A stretch of 27,276 bases of DNA from a virus. Under the pieces are notes generated by a model. The model ran no database searches. It saw only the letters and a program-made list of their open reading frames with translations, and was not told where the DNA came from. Below, one piece after another: positions 5,674-12,765 of this stretch. Numbering within the stretch: position 1 is the first letter of the stretch; every line of letters begins with the position of its first letter. The DNA is taken from positions 1-27,276 of the IMG/VR virus record IMGVR_UViG_3300020472_002243. The stretch is one strand, 5' to 3'. The position numbers and the translations under genes are program-made.

Positions 5674-6425
5674 TGGCAGCAGGACGTAAACAAAAAGTAC
5701 CCGACCCTCGTGCTATGTCTAAGAGACAGTTGAGGCGTAAGAAACCTATTGATTCTTCTTACATGACAGACATACAACCCTTGACTGAGAATCAAGAGTT
5801 GTTCTTTAAAGAGTGGGGTGCAGACAAGAACCTCTTTGCTTATGGATGTGCTGGTACAGGTAAAACATTCATGGCATTGTATCTTGCACTCAAGGATGTT
5901 CTTAATGATCATACACCATTCGAAAAGGTTTATATTGTTAGATCATTGGTAGCAACGAGAGAGATTGGTTTCTTACCAGGAGATCATGAAGACAAGTCTC
6001 TTCTATATCAGATACCATATAAGAATATGGTTCAGTCTATGTTTGAGATGCCTGATGATGCATCCTTCGAGATGCTTTATGAGAATCTTAAACATCAAGA
6101 GACCGTATCATTTTGGTCTACATCTTTCCTACGTGGTACAACATTAGATAATTCTGTCATCATAGTGGATGAGTGCCAGAACCTTAACTTCCACGAGTTA
6201 GATTCTATTATGACTCGTGTTGGTCAAGACTCTAAGATTATGTTCTGTGGTGATGTAAATCAGACAGACTTAACTAGAGACAAAGAGAAGAATGGTATCA
6301 TAGACTTCCAACGTATCCTTGAGAACATGGAAGAGTTTTCTATGGTTGAGTTTGGGGTGAATGATATCGTTCGTTCTGGATTGATAAAGTCTTATCTCAT
6401 TAGTAAGATGTCGCTTAGTTTATAA
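5673..6425 (+). CDS. phoH: PhoH-like P-loop ATPase
   Basis: 250 residues from the ATG at 5673, which shares one base with the upstream stop; an in-frame TTG at 5658 is less likely. Walker A is GCAGTGKT (58-65) and Walker B is SVIIVDECQN (D166, E167). IVRSLVATREIGFLPGD and MFCGDVNQTDL are further typical PhoH blocks. PhoH is a core gene of T4-like cyanophages and many marine phages; its biochemical role is not settled (an RNA helicase/ATPase-like role has been suggested), despite the historical link to the Pho regulon. The stop overlaps the next gene by one base. Confidence 0.95.
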   Translation: MAAGRKQKVPDPRAMSKRQLRRKKPIDSSYMTDIQPLTENQELFFKEWGADKNLFAYGCAGTGKTFMALYLALKDVLNDHTPFEKVYIVRSLVATREIGFLPGDHEDKSLLYQIPYKNMVQSMFEMPDDASFEMLYENLKHQETVSFWSTSFLRGTTLDNSVIIVDECQNLNFHELDSIMTRVGQDSKIMFCGDVNQTDLTRDKEKNGIIDFQRILENMEEFSMVEFGVNDIVRSGLIKSYLISKMSLSL

Positions 6426-7096
6426 TGTTTATACACAAGGAGGACATCAGTCCCATTAAAATGAATGCTGAGATGGTAGAAGGTAGGAGGTTGTATGCCA
6501 CACCTAGTGGTCACAACTATCCTTCTATCACTACAGTCATTAGTAATAACCCTGCTAAGAAGGCTGGCATTGCTAAGTGGAGAGCAAGGATAGGTAGTGC
6601 TAAAGCAGATGCTATCTGTAAACGTTCTACCACTAGAGGAACAACGTATCATTCTATCGTTGAAGATTACTTTAACAATAATCTAGACATAGATTCTTAC
6701 AAGGATTCTCCTTTACCTGTAGTCATGTTTAATACAAGTAAGCGTGTGCTAGACAGGATAAATAATATATTCTTGCAAGAGGCAGCATTATACTCTGATC
6801 ATCTTGAAATTGCTGGTCGTGTTGATTGTATTGCTGAATTTGATGGAGTCTTATCCATCATAGACTTTAAGACTGCTGCCGAACCTAAGAGAGAGGCTTA
6901 CCTTTACGACTATTATATCCAAGAGACAGCATATGCATGTTGTTTACAGGAGATTTATGGTATAACTGTTAAACAACTGGTGACTATTGTCGCATGTGAA
7001 AACGGTGAGACACAAGTGAAAGTAATCCCACCAAAGAAAGAGTTTCTTTTGAAACTTATTCAATACATCGACCAGTACCAAAACAAATATGGATAA
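6425..7096 (+). CDS. RecB-like PD-(D/E)XK exonuclease
   Basis: 223 residues. The nuclease core is visible: GRVDCIAEFDG with D134, then the strand LSIIDFKTA with D147 and K149, followed by a helix carrying the Q of YIQETAYACC. An upstream GTTYHSIVEDYF block (H76, E80) matches the conserved GxxxHxxxE of RecB/Cas4/MGME1-type nucleases. Phage proteins of this kind process DNA ends or degrade host DNA. Start at 6425 is coupled to the phoH stop (TAATG). A strong AAGGAGG occurs at 6437-6443 inside the gene, 17 nt before an in-frame ATG at 6461, a spacing that is too long for a normal start. Confidence 0.85.
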   Translation: MFIHKEDISPIKMNAEMVEGRRLYATPSGHNYPSITTVISNNPAKKAGIAKWRARIGSAKADAICKRSTTRGTTYHSIVEDYFNNNLDIDSYKDSPLPVVMFNTSKRVLDRINNIFLQEAALYSDHLEIAGRVDCIAEFDGVLSIIDFKTAAEPKREAYLYDYYIQETAYACCLQEIYGITVKQLVTIVACENGETQVKVIPPKKEFLLKLIQYIDQYQNKYG

Positions 7097-7343
7097 ATCA
7101 AAACTACTAGAGGATAAATTTATGACACCTGCAAAGTTTTCGCAGGAAGTTGAGAAGATTGCTATCCACAATTCTGATATGAATTATATTGATGCAGTTC
7201 TACATTTCTGTGAAGTGAATGAGATTGAAGTGGAATCAGTACCTAAGTTACTATCAAAACCACTCAAAGAAAAGATTAAATATGAAGCACAGGAACTAAA
7301 CTTTATTAAAAAAACATCAAGAGCAAAATTACTTCTAGTCTAA
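7089..7343 (+). CDS. 33: Late-transcription accessory protein gp33
   Basis: 84 residues. The segment MNYIDAVLHFCEVNEIEVE followed by SVPKLLSKPLKEKIKYEAQELNFIKK matches from memory cyanophage gp33, which tethers host RNA polymerase to the gp45 sliding clamp and helps gp55 use late promoters. T4 gp33 is 112 residues, so this is short but typical for cyanophages. The C-terminus ends in KLLLV, hydrophobic like the clamp-binding tails of gp33. The start at 7089 overlaps the exonuclease end by 8 nt; ATG 7122 has a better ribosome site (AGAGGA, 7 nt away) and is the alternative. Confidence 0.82.
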   Translation: MDKSKLLEDKFMTPAKFSQEVEKIAIHNSDMNYIDAVLHFCEVNEIEVESVPKLLSKPLKEKIKYEAQELNFIKKTSRAKLLLV

Positions 7344-7690
7344 TGGGAACATTCTTTCAGTCCGAACTGGTACGTGGTACTATACAAGAGATGACAGTAC
7401 TCCAAGAGTTCTGTTTCAAATCTGCTATGAACCTTCCATTATTAAAGAGGGAACAGCAGTTAGAATATTTTGATGCGTTGATACAGTTGATAGAGAAACA
7501 AAAGATATTTTATACTCGTATCCAATTGACTGATGATCCAGAGGCAGACTCTATCAAAGAGAACATGAAGCAAGCAGCACTGTTGCTTGGTGGTGACCCT
7601 AACATGGATGTACTCAACATGTTCAACGATTTGTTAAAAAAAGTTACAGCATACAGAAAGCATGTTGAAGGACTTGACAAAGGTTCCTAA
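7343..7690 (+). CDS. DUF1825-like protein
   Basis: 115 residues. The pattern (FFQSELVRGTIQEMTVLQEF, then REQQLEYFDALIQLIEKQKIFYTRIQL, cited here by parts) matches the DUF1825 family of cyanobacteria and cyanophages, which begins MGFFDSExV. It is all-helical and soluble; its role is not known. Its start shares one base with the gp33 stop (TAATG). In T4 the position after gene 33 is occupied by dsbA, another small late-transcription DNA-binding gene, but there is no sequence evidence for equivalence. The end of the gene contains the TTGACA box of the gp32 promoter (7674-7679). Confidence 0.75.
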   Translation: MGTFFQSELVRGTIQEMTVLQEFCFKSAMNLPLLKREQQLEYFDALIQLIEKQKIFYTRIQLTDDPEADSIKENMKQAALLLGGDPNMDVLNMFNDLLKKVTAYRKHVEGLDKGS

Positions 7691-7704
7691 CCGTGCTATA
7701 AATA
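7674..7704 (+). promoter_or_regulatory. Combined early and late promoter for gp32
   Basis: TTGACA (7674-7679) is followed after a 17-nt spacer by TATAAA (7697-7702), a near-perfect sigma70 promoter. The same -10 is part of TATAAATA (7697-7704), the T4 late consensus. One site could therefore serve host-type RNA polymerase early and gp55/gp33-modified polymerase late. The predicted RNA start is near 7709. Confidence 0.75.
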
Positions 7705-7983
7705 GTATATCGGGTTCGCTACCTGATACGGGAGTGACTGAATCAAACTTGCTGGCAATGGTCTAGTTAAGGTGATGAGTCAGAGGTGGTGCTCGCTGTT
7801 GGTAACAACAGAACTGTCCAACCAGACAGGACTCATGCAACGCAGTAAAAATTTACTTATGTAGAAATGCCCTGTGTTTGTAGGTATACATTATTCCTAC
7901 CTCCCACCCCAAACCTAAGATGCAACTCGTAAGAGTGGGGCAGATGGTTTACACAAAACAAATCCAATTAAATCTAAAACAAT
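7705..7983 (+). promoter_or_regulatory. Structured 5' leader RNA of gp32 (no ORF)
   Basis: This gap of about 290 nt holds no gene. It can fold into several good stems: 7709-7715 with 7721-7727; a closing stem 7775-7781 (ATGAGTC) with 7830-7836 (GACTCAT) enclosing two hairpins, 7796-7801/7806-7811 (CTGTTG-GTAA-CAACAG) and 7814-7818/7824-7828, as a three-way junction; 7880-7884/7896-7900 (GTAGG/CCTAC); and 7925-7928/7933-7936 (ACTC-GTAA-GAGT). Two loops are GNRA type. The last 36 nt before ATG contain no G and so no Shine-Dalgarno. In T4, gp32 represses its own mRNA by binding an unstructured leader next to a folded pseudoknot; the layout here fits that, by inference. Confidence 0.65.
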
Positions 7984-8901
7984 ATGTCATTCGCAGAATT
8001 AAAGAAAAAATCCAGTAGCAATTTTCAATTCCTTCAGAAGGAACTAGAGAAATCATCATCAAACAGTAATGCTGATGATAGATTTTGGAAACCAGAAGTT
8101 GACGCAAGCGGTAACGGTTATGCAGTCATCAGATTTTTACCAGCACCAGATGGTGAGACAGTACCTTGGGCAAAGTTATATTCACATGCCTTTCAAGGAA
8201 CAGGTGGTTGGTACATTGAGAACAGTCTCACAACATTAGGTGAGAAGGATCCAGTAGGTGAAGTCAACCGCAGACTATGGAACAGTGGTGAAGATGCAGA
8301 CAAAGATACTGCACGTAAGCAGAAGCGTAAGCTTTCATACTACAGCAACATCTATGTTGTAAAAGATCCAAAGAACCCTGAGAACGAAGGTAAAGTATTC
8401 TTATACAAGTATGGGAAGAAGATCCATGACAAGATCCTTGCAGCAATGCAACCTGAGTTCCAAGATGAGACACCAGTAAATGTGTTTGATCTTTGGGAAG
8501 GTGCTAACTTCAAGTTAAAGATTAAGAAAGTAGCAGGTTACTGGAATTATGACAGCAGTGAGTTTGATAGTGTGTCTGCTCTTAGTGCAGATGATTCTGA
8601 ACTGGAAGCAACATGGAAGTTGGAGCACTCTCTCGAAGCGTTCACAGCGAAAGACAACTTCAAGTCCTACGATGACCTCGAAGCAAGATTGAATCTTGTT
8701 TTAGGTACTAGTCAACGTAGACAAGCAGCACCTGTTGCTGAAGAACTTGAGGTTCCTATCACTGCACCACCAACAGCAAGTGTTACTCCTTCATCTTTCA
8801 GAGAGAAGGTAGGTGCTTCTGCTAGTCCAGTTAAGAAGGAAGCAGTCGTTGATGATGACGATGCACTATCTTATTTTGCATCACTAGCATCTGATGACTA
8901 A
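7984..8901 (+). CDS. 32: Single-stranded DNA-binding protein gp32
   Basis: 305 residues, close to T4 gp32 (301). It coats ssDNA in replication, recombination and repair. The basic N-terminal LAST-like segment (ELKKKSSSNFQFL), the central OB-type core with GYAVIRFLPAP and YYSNIYVVKDPKNPENEGKVFLYKYG, and the acidic C-terminal tail (DDDDALSYFASLASDD) that contacts partner proteins are all present. The protein has no cysteine at all, so the zinc site of T4 gp32 is missing; the corresponding region reads GEKDPVGEVNRRL. ATG 7984 has no Shine-Dalgarno and sits at the end of a G-free leader, which suggests translational self-control as in T4. Confidence 0.96.
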   Translation: MSFAELKKKSSSNFQFLQKELEKSSSNSNADDRFWKPEVDASGNGYAVIRFLPAPDGETVPWAKLYSHAFQGTGGWYIENSLTTLGEKDPVGEVNRRLWNSGEDADKDTARKQKRKLSYYSNIYVVKDPKNPENEGKVFLYKYGKKIHDKILAAMQPEFQDETPVNVFDLWEGANFKLKIKKVAGYWNYDSSEFDSVSALSADDSELEATWKLEHSLEAFTAKDNFKSYDDLEARLNLVLGTSQRRQAAPVAEELEVPITAPPTASVTPSSFREKVGASASPVKKEAVVDDDDALSYFASLASDD

Positions 8902-9544
8902 TACAGTTGACCTCTGGGTCAACTATAAAAAAGTTCTTGATGATGTTTTCCCTGAGTTTAAATTTGATTCACGGTGGTGTGAGTGGACAGGTAAAGGTGG
9001 TATGCAATTAACAGCAGACATCTTTACTGCTCCGCATTTTATAAAGTCAAGACGAGTAGATATCTACAATAAAAAATGTGATATCTATAACAATGTAATC
9101 TATCCTAAGACAGGGAGTTATCTTCCCTGTTTCGGGATGGATCTCATGGGTTTCCATGAAAAGAAAGTCATCATTGTATTTGACTTCCAACATCCAGTTG
9201 AAAAGTTTTTATTTTCTTTACCTAATTTACCTAAAGCAGAAAGAGACTACAGGTTCTTTGAGATGGGCAACCATTTTTCAGAGAACATTTTTGTTAGGTA
9301 CTGTACCTTTGATGAGGTTGATAAATATCTACCAGAATTCAGAGAGTACCTTGAAACTTATCGTAGTATGATTGATGAAGCACTACCAACTGGTGAGGAC
9401 ACATCATTCTATAAAGACTTTGATATTTACATGAAGAAACTTGATCCTATCTTAGGATATATGACAGGCATCTTCGGTAAAGAAAATGCTGACAGAATGA
9501 TGGACGAGTTCTTTTTCTCTTATGCCGATGAAAACAGCAGGTGA
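8894..9544 (+). CDS. pebS: Phycoerythrobilin synthase (ferredoxin-dependent bilin reductase)
   Basis: 216 residues. It closely follows my memory of cyanophage PebS: NVIYPKTGSYLPCFGMDLMGF, VIIVFDFQHPVEKFLFS, YRFFEMGNHFSENIFVRYC and the final KLDPILGYM. The two catalytic aspartates of PebS match D83 (GMDLM) and D184 (KLDPIL). PebS reduces biliverdin IXalpha in two ferredoxin-driven steps to phycoerythrobilin, joining the host PebA and PebB reactions in one enzyme. Related enzymes (PcyA, PebA, HO partners) are less similar in these blocks. It overlaps the end of gp32 by 8 nt, so it should be made from the same mRNA. No heme oxygenase gene is visible nearby. Confidence 0.9.
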   Translation: MTNTVDLWVNYKKVLDDVFPEFKFDSRWCEWTGKGGMQLTADIFTAPHFIKSRRVDIYNKKCDIYNNVIYPKTGSYLPCFGMDLMGFHEKKVIIVFDFQHPVEKFLFSLPNLPKAERDYRFFEMGNHFSENIFVRYCTFDEVDKYLPEFREYLETYRSMIDEALPTGEDTSFYKDFDIYMKKLDPILGYMTGIFGKENADRMMDEFFFSYADENSR

Positions 9545-9707
9545 GGTTGCTGGACATCCACTATGGATGTTACCAGTAATGATGTTAGCAATTCTCTTAT
9601 TGATAGAGGGTCTTCACACCTCTGCTCACTTACATCAAGAGATTGATGTACATGGTATCTGTAGGCAGAACAAAGAGTACATTGAAAGCAAAGAAGACAG
9701 TTATTAA
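9522..9707 (+). CDS. Small membrane protein after pebS
   Basis: 61 residues (ATG 9522; ATG 9528 gives MKTAGEVAGHP and is equally likely). One hydrophobic helix, about residues 14-30 (LWMLPVMMLAILLLIEG), is followed by a His-rich soluble tail HTSAHLHQEIDVHGI. The His cluster could bind metal, but nothing else supports that. It overlaps the pebS end by up to 23 nt with no ribosome site, so translation is probably coupled to pebS. I recall similar MKTAGEVAGHPxWMLP proteins in other cyanophages. Function unknown. Confidence 0.75.
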   Translation: MPMKTAGEVAGHPLWMLPVMMLAILLLIEGLHTSAHLHQEIDVHGICRQNKEYIESKEDSY

Positions 9708-9742
9708 ACTGTCACAGGGGGGCTACGTTTCCCCCTTTTTTT
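9696..9742 (+). terminator. Terminator after the gp32-pebS unit
   Basis: A G6/C5 stem (9717-9722 with 9730-9735, loop about CTACGTT) followed by a long T run (9736-9742). A second hairpin, GACAGTT/AACTGTC (9696-9702 with 9707-9713), spans the stop codon just upstream. Confidence 0.88.
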
Positions 9743-9776
9743 GTGTATAATATGATTATAGAATCTAAATAAGGAA

Positions 9777-10004
9777 ATGCTAGTAGGACTATTGCAGTTG
9801 GCAGAAGCAACTATGATAGCAACAACACTGTCCATTGGACTAGTTGCTACAGGTCATTCTGTTATCAGTGGTACAGCACCACCAGACCTAAGTACATTCA
9901 TTACATCTGTTCAACCACCATATGAATCAGATGATAAGAGAATATATCCTGACTCTACCAAGAAGCAGAGAGGGGATGAACTACCTGAACTAATCTCTAA
10001 GTAA
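9777..10004 (+). CDS. Small hypothetical membrane-associated protein
   Basis: 75 residues. The N-terminal 35 residues are hydrophobic and Ala, Thr and Gly rich (LVGLLQLAEATMIATTLSIG), which may be a membrane helix or signal anchor, and the C-terminal half is polar with PPYESDDKRIYPDSTKKQRG. I do not recognise the family, although short proteins with this look are common in cyanophages. The AAGGA before ATG is very close (about 2-3 nt), so the ribosome site is poor. A TATAAT at 9746-9751 lies upstream but lacks a -35 match. Confidence 0.62.
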   Translation: MLVGLLQLAEATMIATTLSIGLVATGHSVISGTAPPDLSTFITSVQPPYESDDKRIYPDSTKKQRGDELPELISK

Positions 10005-10011
10005 AAAACTA

Positions 10012-10404
10012 ATGACAAATTCAAACTTTACACCTGAGTATAATAATGAACCAGTGCCAGGCACTGAGGTGACAGAGCAACCTGGATTGTATCCAGAGAA
10101 CATTGCACCTGATACTCCTGATGGTGTTGTTAACGTACCATATCCAACAGATGATTCTGCTAATGGTAGTGTTACTTTCGATGCATCAACTGCTGATGAA
10201 ACTTTTACAGTAGACTATCCACCAGCATCTCTTGATCCTCGTGTAGATCATGTTCTTGGTTTGCTAGAAGAACTTAATGCAAAGGTTGAACATCTGCTAG
10301 AGCATGCACATAAAGAAGCTGACTGTTGTTCACCACCAGTAGTGTACGAAGGTTTGGTAACGTTACAACCTGTGGAACAGACACCACCAGATCACCAAAA
10401 TTAA
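10012..10404 (+). CDS. Acidic hypothetical protein
   Basis: 130 residues. The first 75 are acidic, Pro, Thr and Asp rich and likely disordered (PVPGTEVTEQPGLYPENIAP). Residues about 76-103 form an amphipathic helix, DPRVDHVLGLLEELNAKVEHL, that looks like a short coiled coil, followed by a CC pair and a Pro-rich tail. No homologous family is recognised; the composition suggests a structural or scaffold-like role, but that is a guess. It starts 7 nt after the preceding gene and is followed by a bidirectional terminator. Confidence 0.65.
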   Translation: MTNSNFTPEYNNEPVPGTEVTEQPGLYPENIAPDTPDGVVNVPYPTDDSANGSVTFDASTADETFTVDYPPASLDPRVDHVLGLLEELNAKVEHLLEHAHKEADCCSPPVVYEGLVTLQPVEQTPPDHQN

Positions 10405-10421
10405 TTTTTCAATTCTATAAA

Positions 10422-10449
10422 ACCCCGAAAAATTTTCGGGGTATTTTTT
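10422..10449. terminator. Bidirectional terminator between convergent genes
   Basis: An inverted repeat ACCCCGAAAA (10422-10431) with TTTTCGGGGT (10433-10442) is followed by a T run on the plus strand and by TTTTATAG on the minus strand. It separates the plus-strand unit ending at 10404 from the minus-strand unit ending at 10464. Confidence 0.88.
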
Positions 10450-10463
10450 TGCCTAAAAGTTTT

Positions 10464-10742
10464 TTATCCTACCCACTTAGGTATGTAAACAAAGAACAGA
10501 ACACAACCCCAGAATGTTACAAGGGCAACGATGTCAGTAAGTCTTTGACTACCTGCTAGTAAGAGTCCTAGAATAACTCCACCAAGCCAGACCCAATCCA
10601 TTGTTGAATGAAACTTCTTCCATCCATCACCAAAATCTTTGATGAGTTCTTCTCTTAATTGTGCAAAGAATTTAGACTGGTGTCGCATGATAACGAACCC
10701 TTCATTAAATACCATCACAAAAAATCCAATCCAAAATATCAT
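10464..10742 (-). CDS. Small membrane protein at the end of the minus-strand cassette
   Basis: 92 residues with three hydrophobic segments: about residues 2-18 (IFWIGFFVMVFNEGFVI), 51-64 (VWLGGVILGLLLAG) and 69-88 (TDIVALVTFWGCVLFFVYIP), separated by a charged amphipathic loop (KFFAQLREELIKDFGDGWKK). Its ATG overlaps the gp53 stop as ATGA, so it is part of the same late transcript. The position next to baseplate genes does not explain a membrane protein. Function unknown; conserved small membrane proteins of this sort occur in cyanophages. Confidence 0.75.
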   Translation of the reverse strand: MIFWIGFFVMVFNEGFVIMRHQSKFFAQLREELIKDFGDGWKKFHSTMDWVWLGGVILGLLLAGSQRLTDIVALVTFWGCVLFFVYIPKWVG

Positions 10743-11395
10743 ACTGTTGAAGTTTTCTTTAGTGTTGACGTTATAAAGTCAGATGATTGTTGATACTTGT
10801 TAGTCTTCTTGAAATCTGATAAAAATACATCGATCAATGCTGGTTTGAGTAGATATATCTCTCTGTATTTTTCGTTCTTCTGTACTTCATAATCATAATT
10901 ATATATCACCCTTGCCAATGCTGTGCCTGGTATACTAACAGGACCAGTTCCATTGTTGAGGTCATGGAAACTAGTATACCATGTGTGATCTACTTTTAGA
11001 CCAGCAGGTATCAAAACGTTACCTTTGATGTCTTTATATTCAATAGTTTCGTAATGATGTACACCACTATATGCTTGGTCGCCATACTTATTTTCACTAT
11101 GAATTCTTATAGCATTATCATCCATTGGTAAATCATAACCAGGATTCACCATGTTATTTGTTATTGCTATCACCCAGTCATACCTTACACTACCATAAAC
11201 TTTATTTGAAATAGTATCTAATCTTTCACCTGTTTGCAAGACATACTTGTCAAAGTATATTGCATAGTCATATATGTTTTCATCTATCTTATACTTCTTG
11301 AAGAAATTCTTCGCAATAGTATAGTCAGCTGACGAAAATGGATAACTGATAGGAGATTTAGTATATTCTATACTAGGTAGTAATGAAAAGAACAT
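10739..11395 (-). CDS. 53: Baseplate wedge protein gp53
   Basis: 218 residues, near T4 gp53 (196). The N-terminal third (DYAIYFDKYVLQTGERLDTI then SNKVYGSVRYDWVIAITNNM) contains a LysM-like fold, as is known for gp53, which joins neighbouring baseplate wedges into the hexagonal plate. The rest is rich in aromatic residues and polar. Its ATG overlaps the gp48 stop (TAATG) and its stop overlaps the next start (ATGA). It acts late in virion assembly in the cytoplasm. Confidence 0.85.
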   Translation of the reverse strand: MFFSLLPSIEYTKSPISYPFSSADYTIAKNFFKKYKIDENIYDYAIYFDKYVLQTGERLDTISNKVYGSVRYDWVIAITNNMVNPGYDLPMDDNAIRIHSENKYGDQAYSGVHHYETIEYKDIKGNVLIPAGLKVDHTWYTSFHDLNNGTGPVSIPGTALARVIYNYDYEVQKNEKYREIYLLKPALIDVFLSDFKKTNKYQQSSDFITSTLKKTSTV

Positions 11396-12765
11396 TATAG
11401 TGAGGGACCGCTGTTTGTAATGTCATCTCTGAAGACAAGTTTTGTCTCTAAGAAGTCTAGTGATAGTTCTGTTGCTACTGGTGAACCATCTTCGTAAGTA
11501 GCATATGCTCCATCAGGAGTATAGTTTACTTGTACTCTTGTGATAGCACATGTTTTATATTGTGTTAGGTATGGGTGTCTTGTACCACCTTTCATAAATG
11601 AAACTCTACATTGATGTGGTATTGTTATGAAGTTTCCACCACCTATAGCAGGATCATCTGCATCATTACTTCTACCTGCTTCAACTAGTTCTTCTGCTAA
11701 GGATTGTTTTTCCCAATTTCTTTTACCAACAGAACCAAAACCTGGTAGCGAAGCACGTTTGAATGTGTTGCAGATTGTTCTGATGACACGAGCTTCTTTT
11801 TTATCATGTGGAGTCATCTTAAACTTTAATCCAAACTCTCTTAGGTCTGGTTGATCAAACAAAACTTCTACGTTTGGGTTTAGTATCACACCTCTTGTAG
11901 ATCCAGTAACATCATTCAAACTTATATTTCCACCGATACCAGGAATAGAGTTAACACCTTGTTGAAACAATGATGCAAACGCAGTTCGTAAACCTTGAGG
12001 AACATTATAATCTTTTAGTTTATCGAAGTCTCCATTAGCACTAGCAATTACACCTCTACCAACGTTACTAAATGATTTAGCATTCCATGAAGTTTTATAT
12101 TCAGTTGATACATCTTGAGGCATGTACATGATGATTGGTCTGTACTTTGCATCATCTTCAAATGGTTTGAAAGATACTGCTGATTCATTGTAACTAGCAT
12201 ATCTAGATCCACCTGTAGCAATTTGTACTGCTGAATCATCCACACCAGGAGGGACACCAGCATTAGCCTTTTGTTTTAAGTCATAAAACGGTGGTAGATA
12301 TTCACCAAATTCAAATAAAACATAGTCACTTTCTTTGGTTATATTATCATCATTAGGATAACGTAATGAACCTGTTGATCCACTCGCTTCTCCTCTTTCT
12401 TTAATTGCAATTGGATTACCTGTAACTGCTTCTAGATTAAGGTACGTAGAACTATCTTCACCGTCTGGTATTTGAAAACCACGTTCAGGATACGCACCAT
12501 TTTCTGCTATCCATTCATTACGTAAATCCTTAATTTGGTTTTTTACATCAAAGGTTCCTAGTAGTTCATCTATTTCTTTCTGAGAAGCATAGAAATATTG
12601 ATTGACAGGAGTAGCATTAGCGTCAGACTTATGTACATAGAATGTATCAGTTGTTGCATCAAAATAATACGTTTGACCAGCAGCCATCAGAAAATTACTC
12701 TGCCCATCGTGTTTTATTTGAGTTGCTGTAGTTGGTATCTTTTCGATTTTTAAATCTGCGTTCAT
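11395..12765 (-). CDS. 48: Baseplate tail tube cap gp48
   Basis: 456 residues, longer than T4 gp48 (364), as is usual for cyanophages. Blocks such as IIMYMPQDVSTEYKTSWNA, NPNVEVLFDQPDLREFGLKF and MTPHDKKEARVI are typical of the gp48 family, related to tail tube proteins with a beta-barrel tube domain in the second half. gp48 caps the hub and, with gp54, starts tail tube growth. The N-terminal 190 residues are a variable addition. It overlaps the neighbouring genes by 4 nt upstream (ATGA) and 1 nt downstream (TAATG). Confidence 0.85.
   Translation of the reverse strand: MNADLKIEKIPTTATQIKHDGQSNFLMAAGQTYYFDATTDTFYVHKSDANATPVNQYFYASQKEIDELLGTFDVKNQIKDLRNEWIAENGAYPERGFQIPDGEDSSTYLNLEAVTGNPIAIKERGEASGSTGSLRYPNDDNITKESDYVLFEFGEYLPPFYDLKQKANAGVPPGVDDSAVQIATGGSRYASYNESAVSFKPFEDDAKYRPIIMYMPQDVSTEYKTSWNAKSFSNVGRGVIASANGDFDKLKDYNVPQGLRTAFASLFQQGVNSIPGIGGNISLNDVTGSTRGVILNPNVEVLFDQPDLREFGLKFKMTPHDKKEARVIRTICNTFKRASLPGFGSVGKRNWEKQSLAEELVEAGRSNDADDPAIGGGNFITIPHQCRVSFMKGGTRHPYLTQYKTCAITRVQVNYTPDGAYATYEDGSPVATELSLDFLETKLVFRDDITNSGPSL

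Noticed and set aside
6437-6443. Strong AAGGAGG as the ribosome site for an exonuclease start at 6461
   Set aside because: The 17-nt spacing is too long and the sequence also encodes KED codons; the coupled start at 6425 is simpler.
7705-7900. tRNA or tmRNA in the gp32 leader
   Set aside because: No acceptor stem, T-loop GTTCRA or anticodon arm in a cloverleaf order was found.
9746-9751. TATAAT before the 9777 gene as a promoter
   Set aside because: No TTGACA-like box 15-19 nt upstream, where the terminator stem lies; left uncalled.
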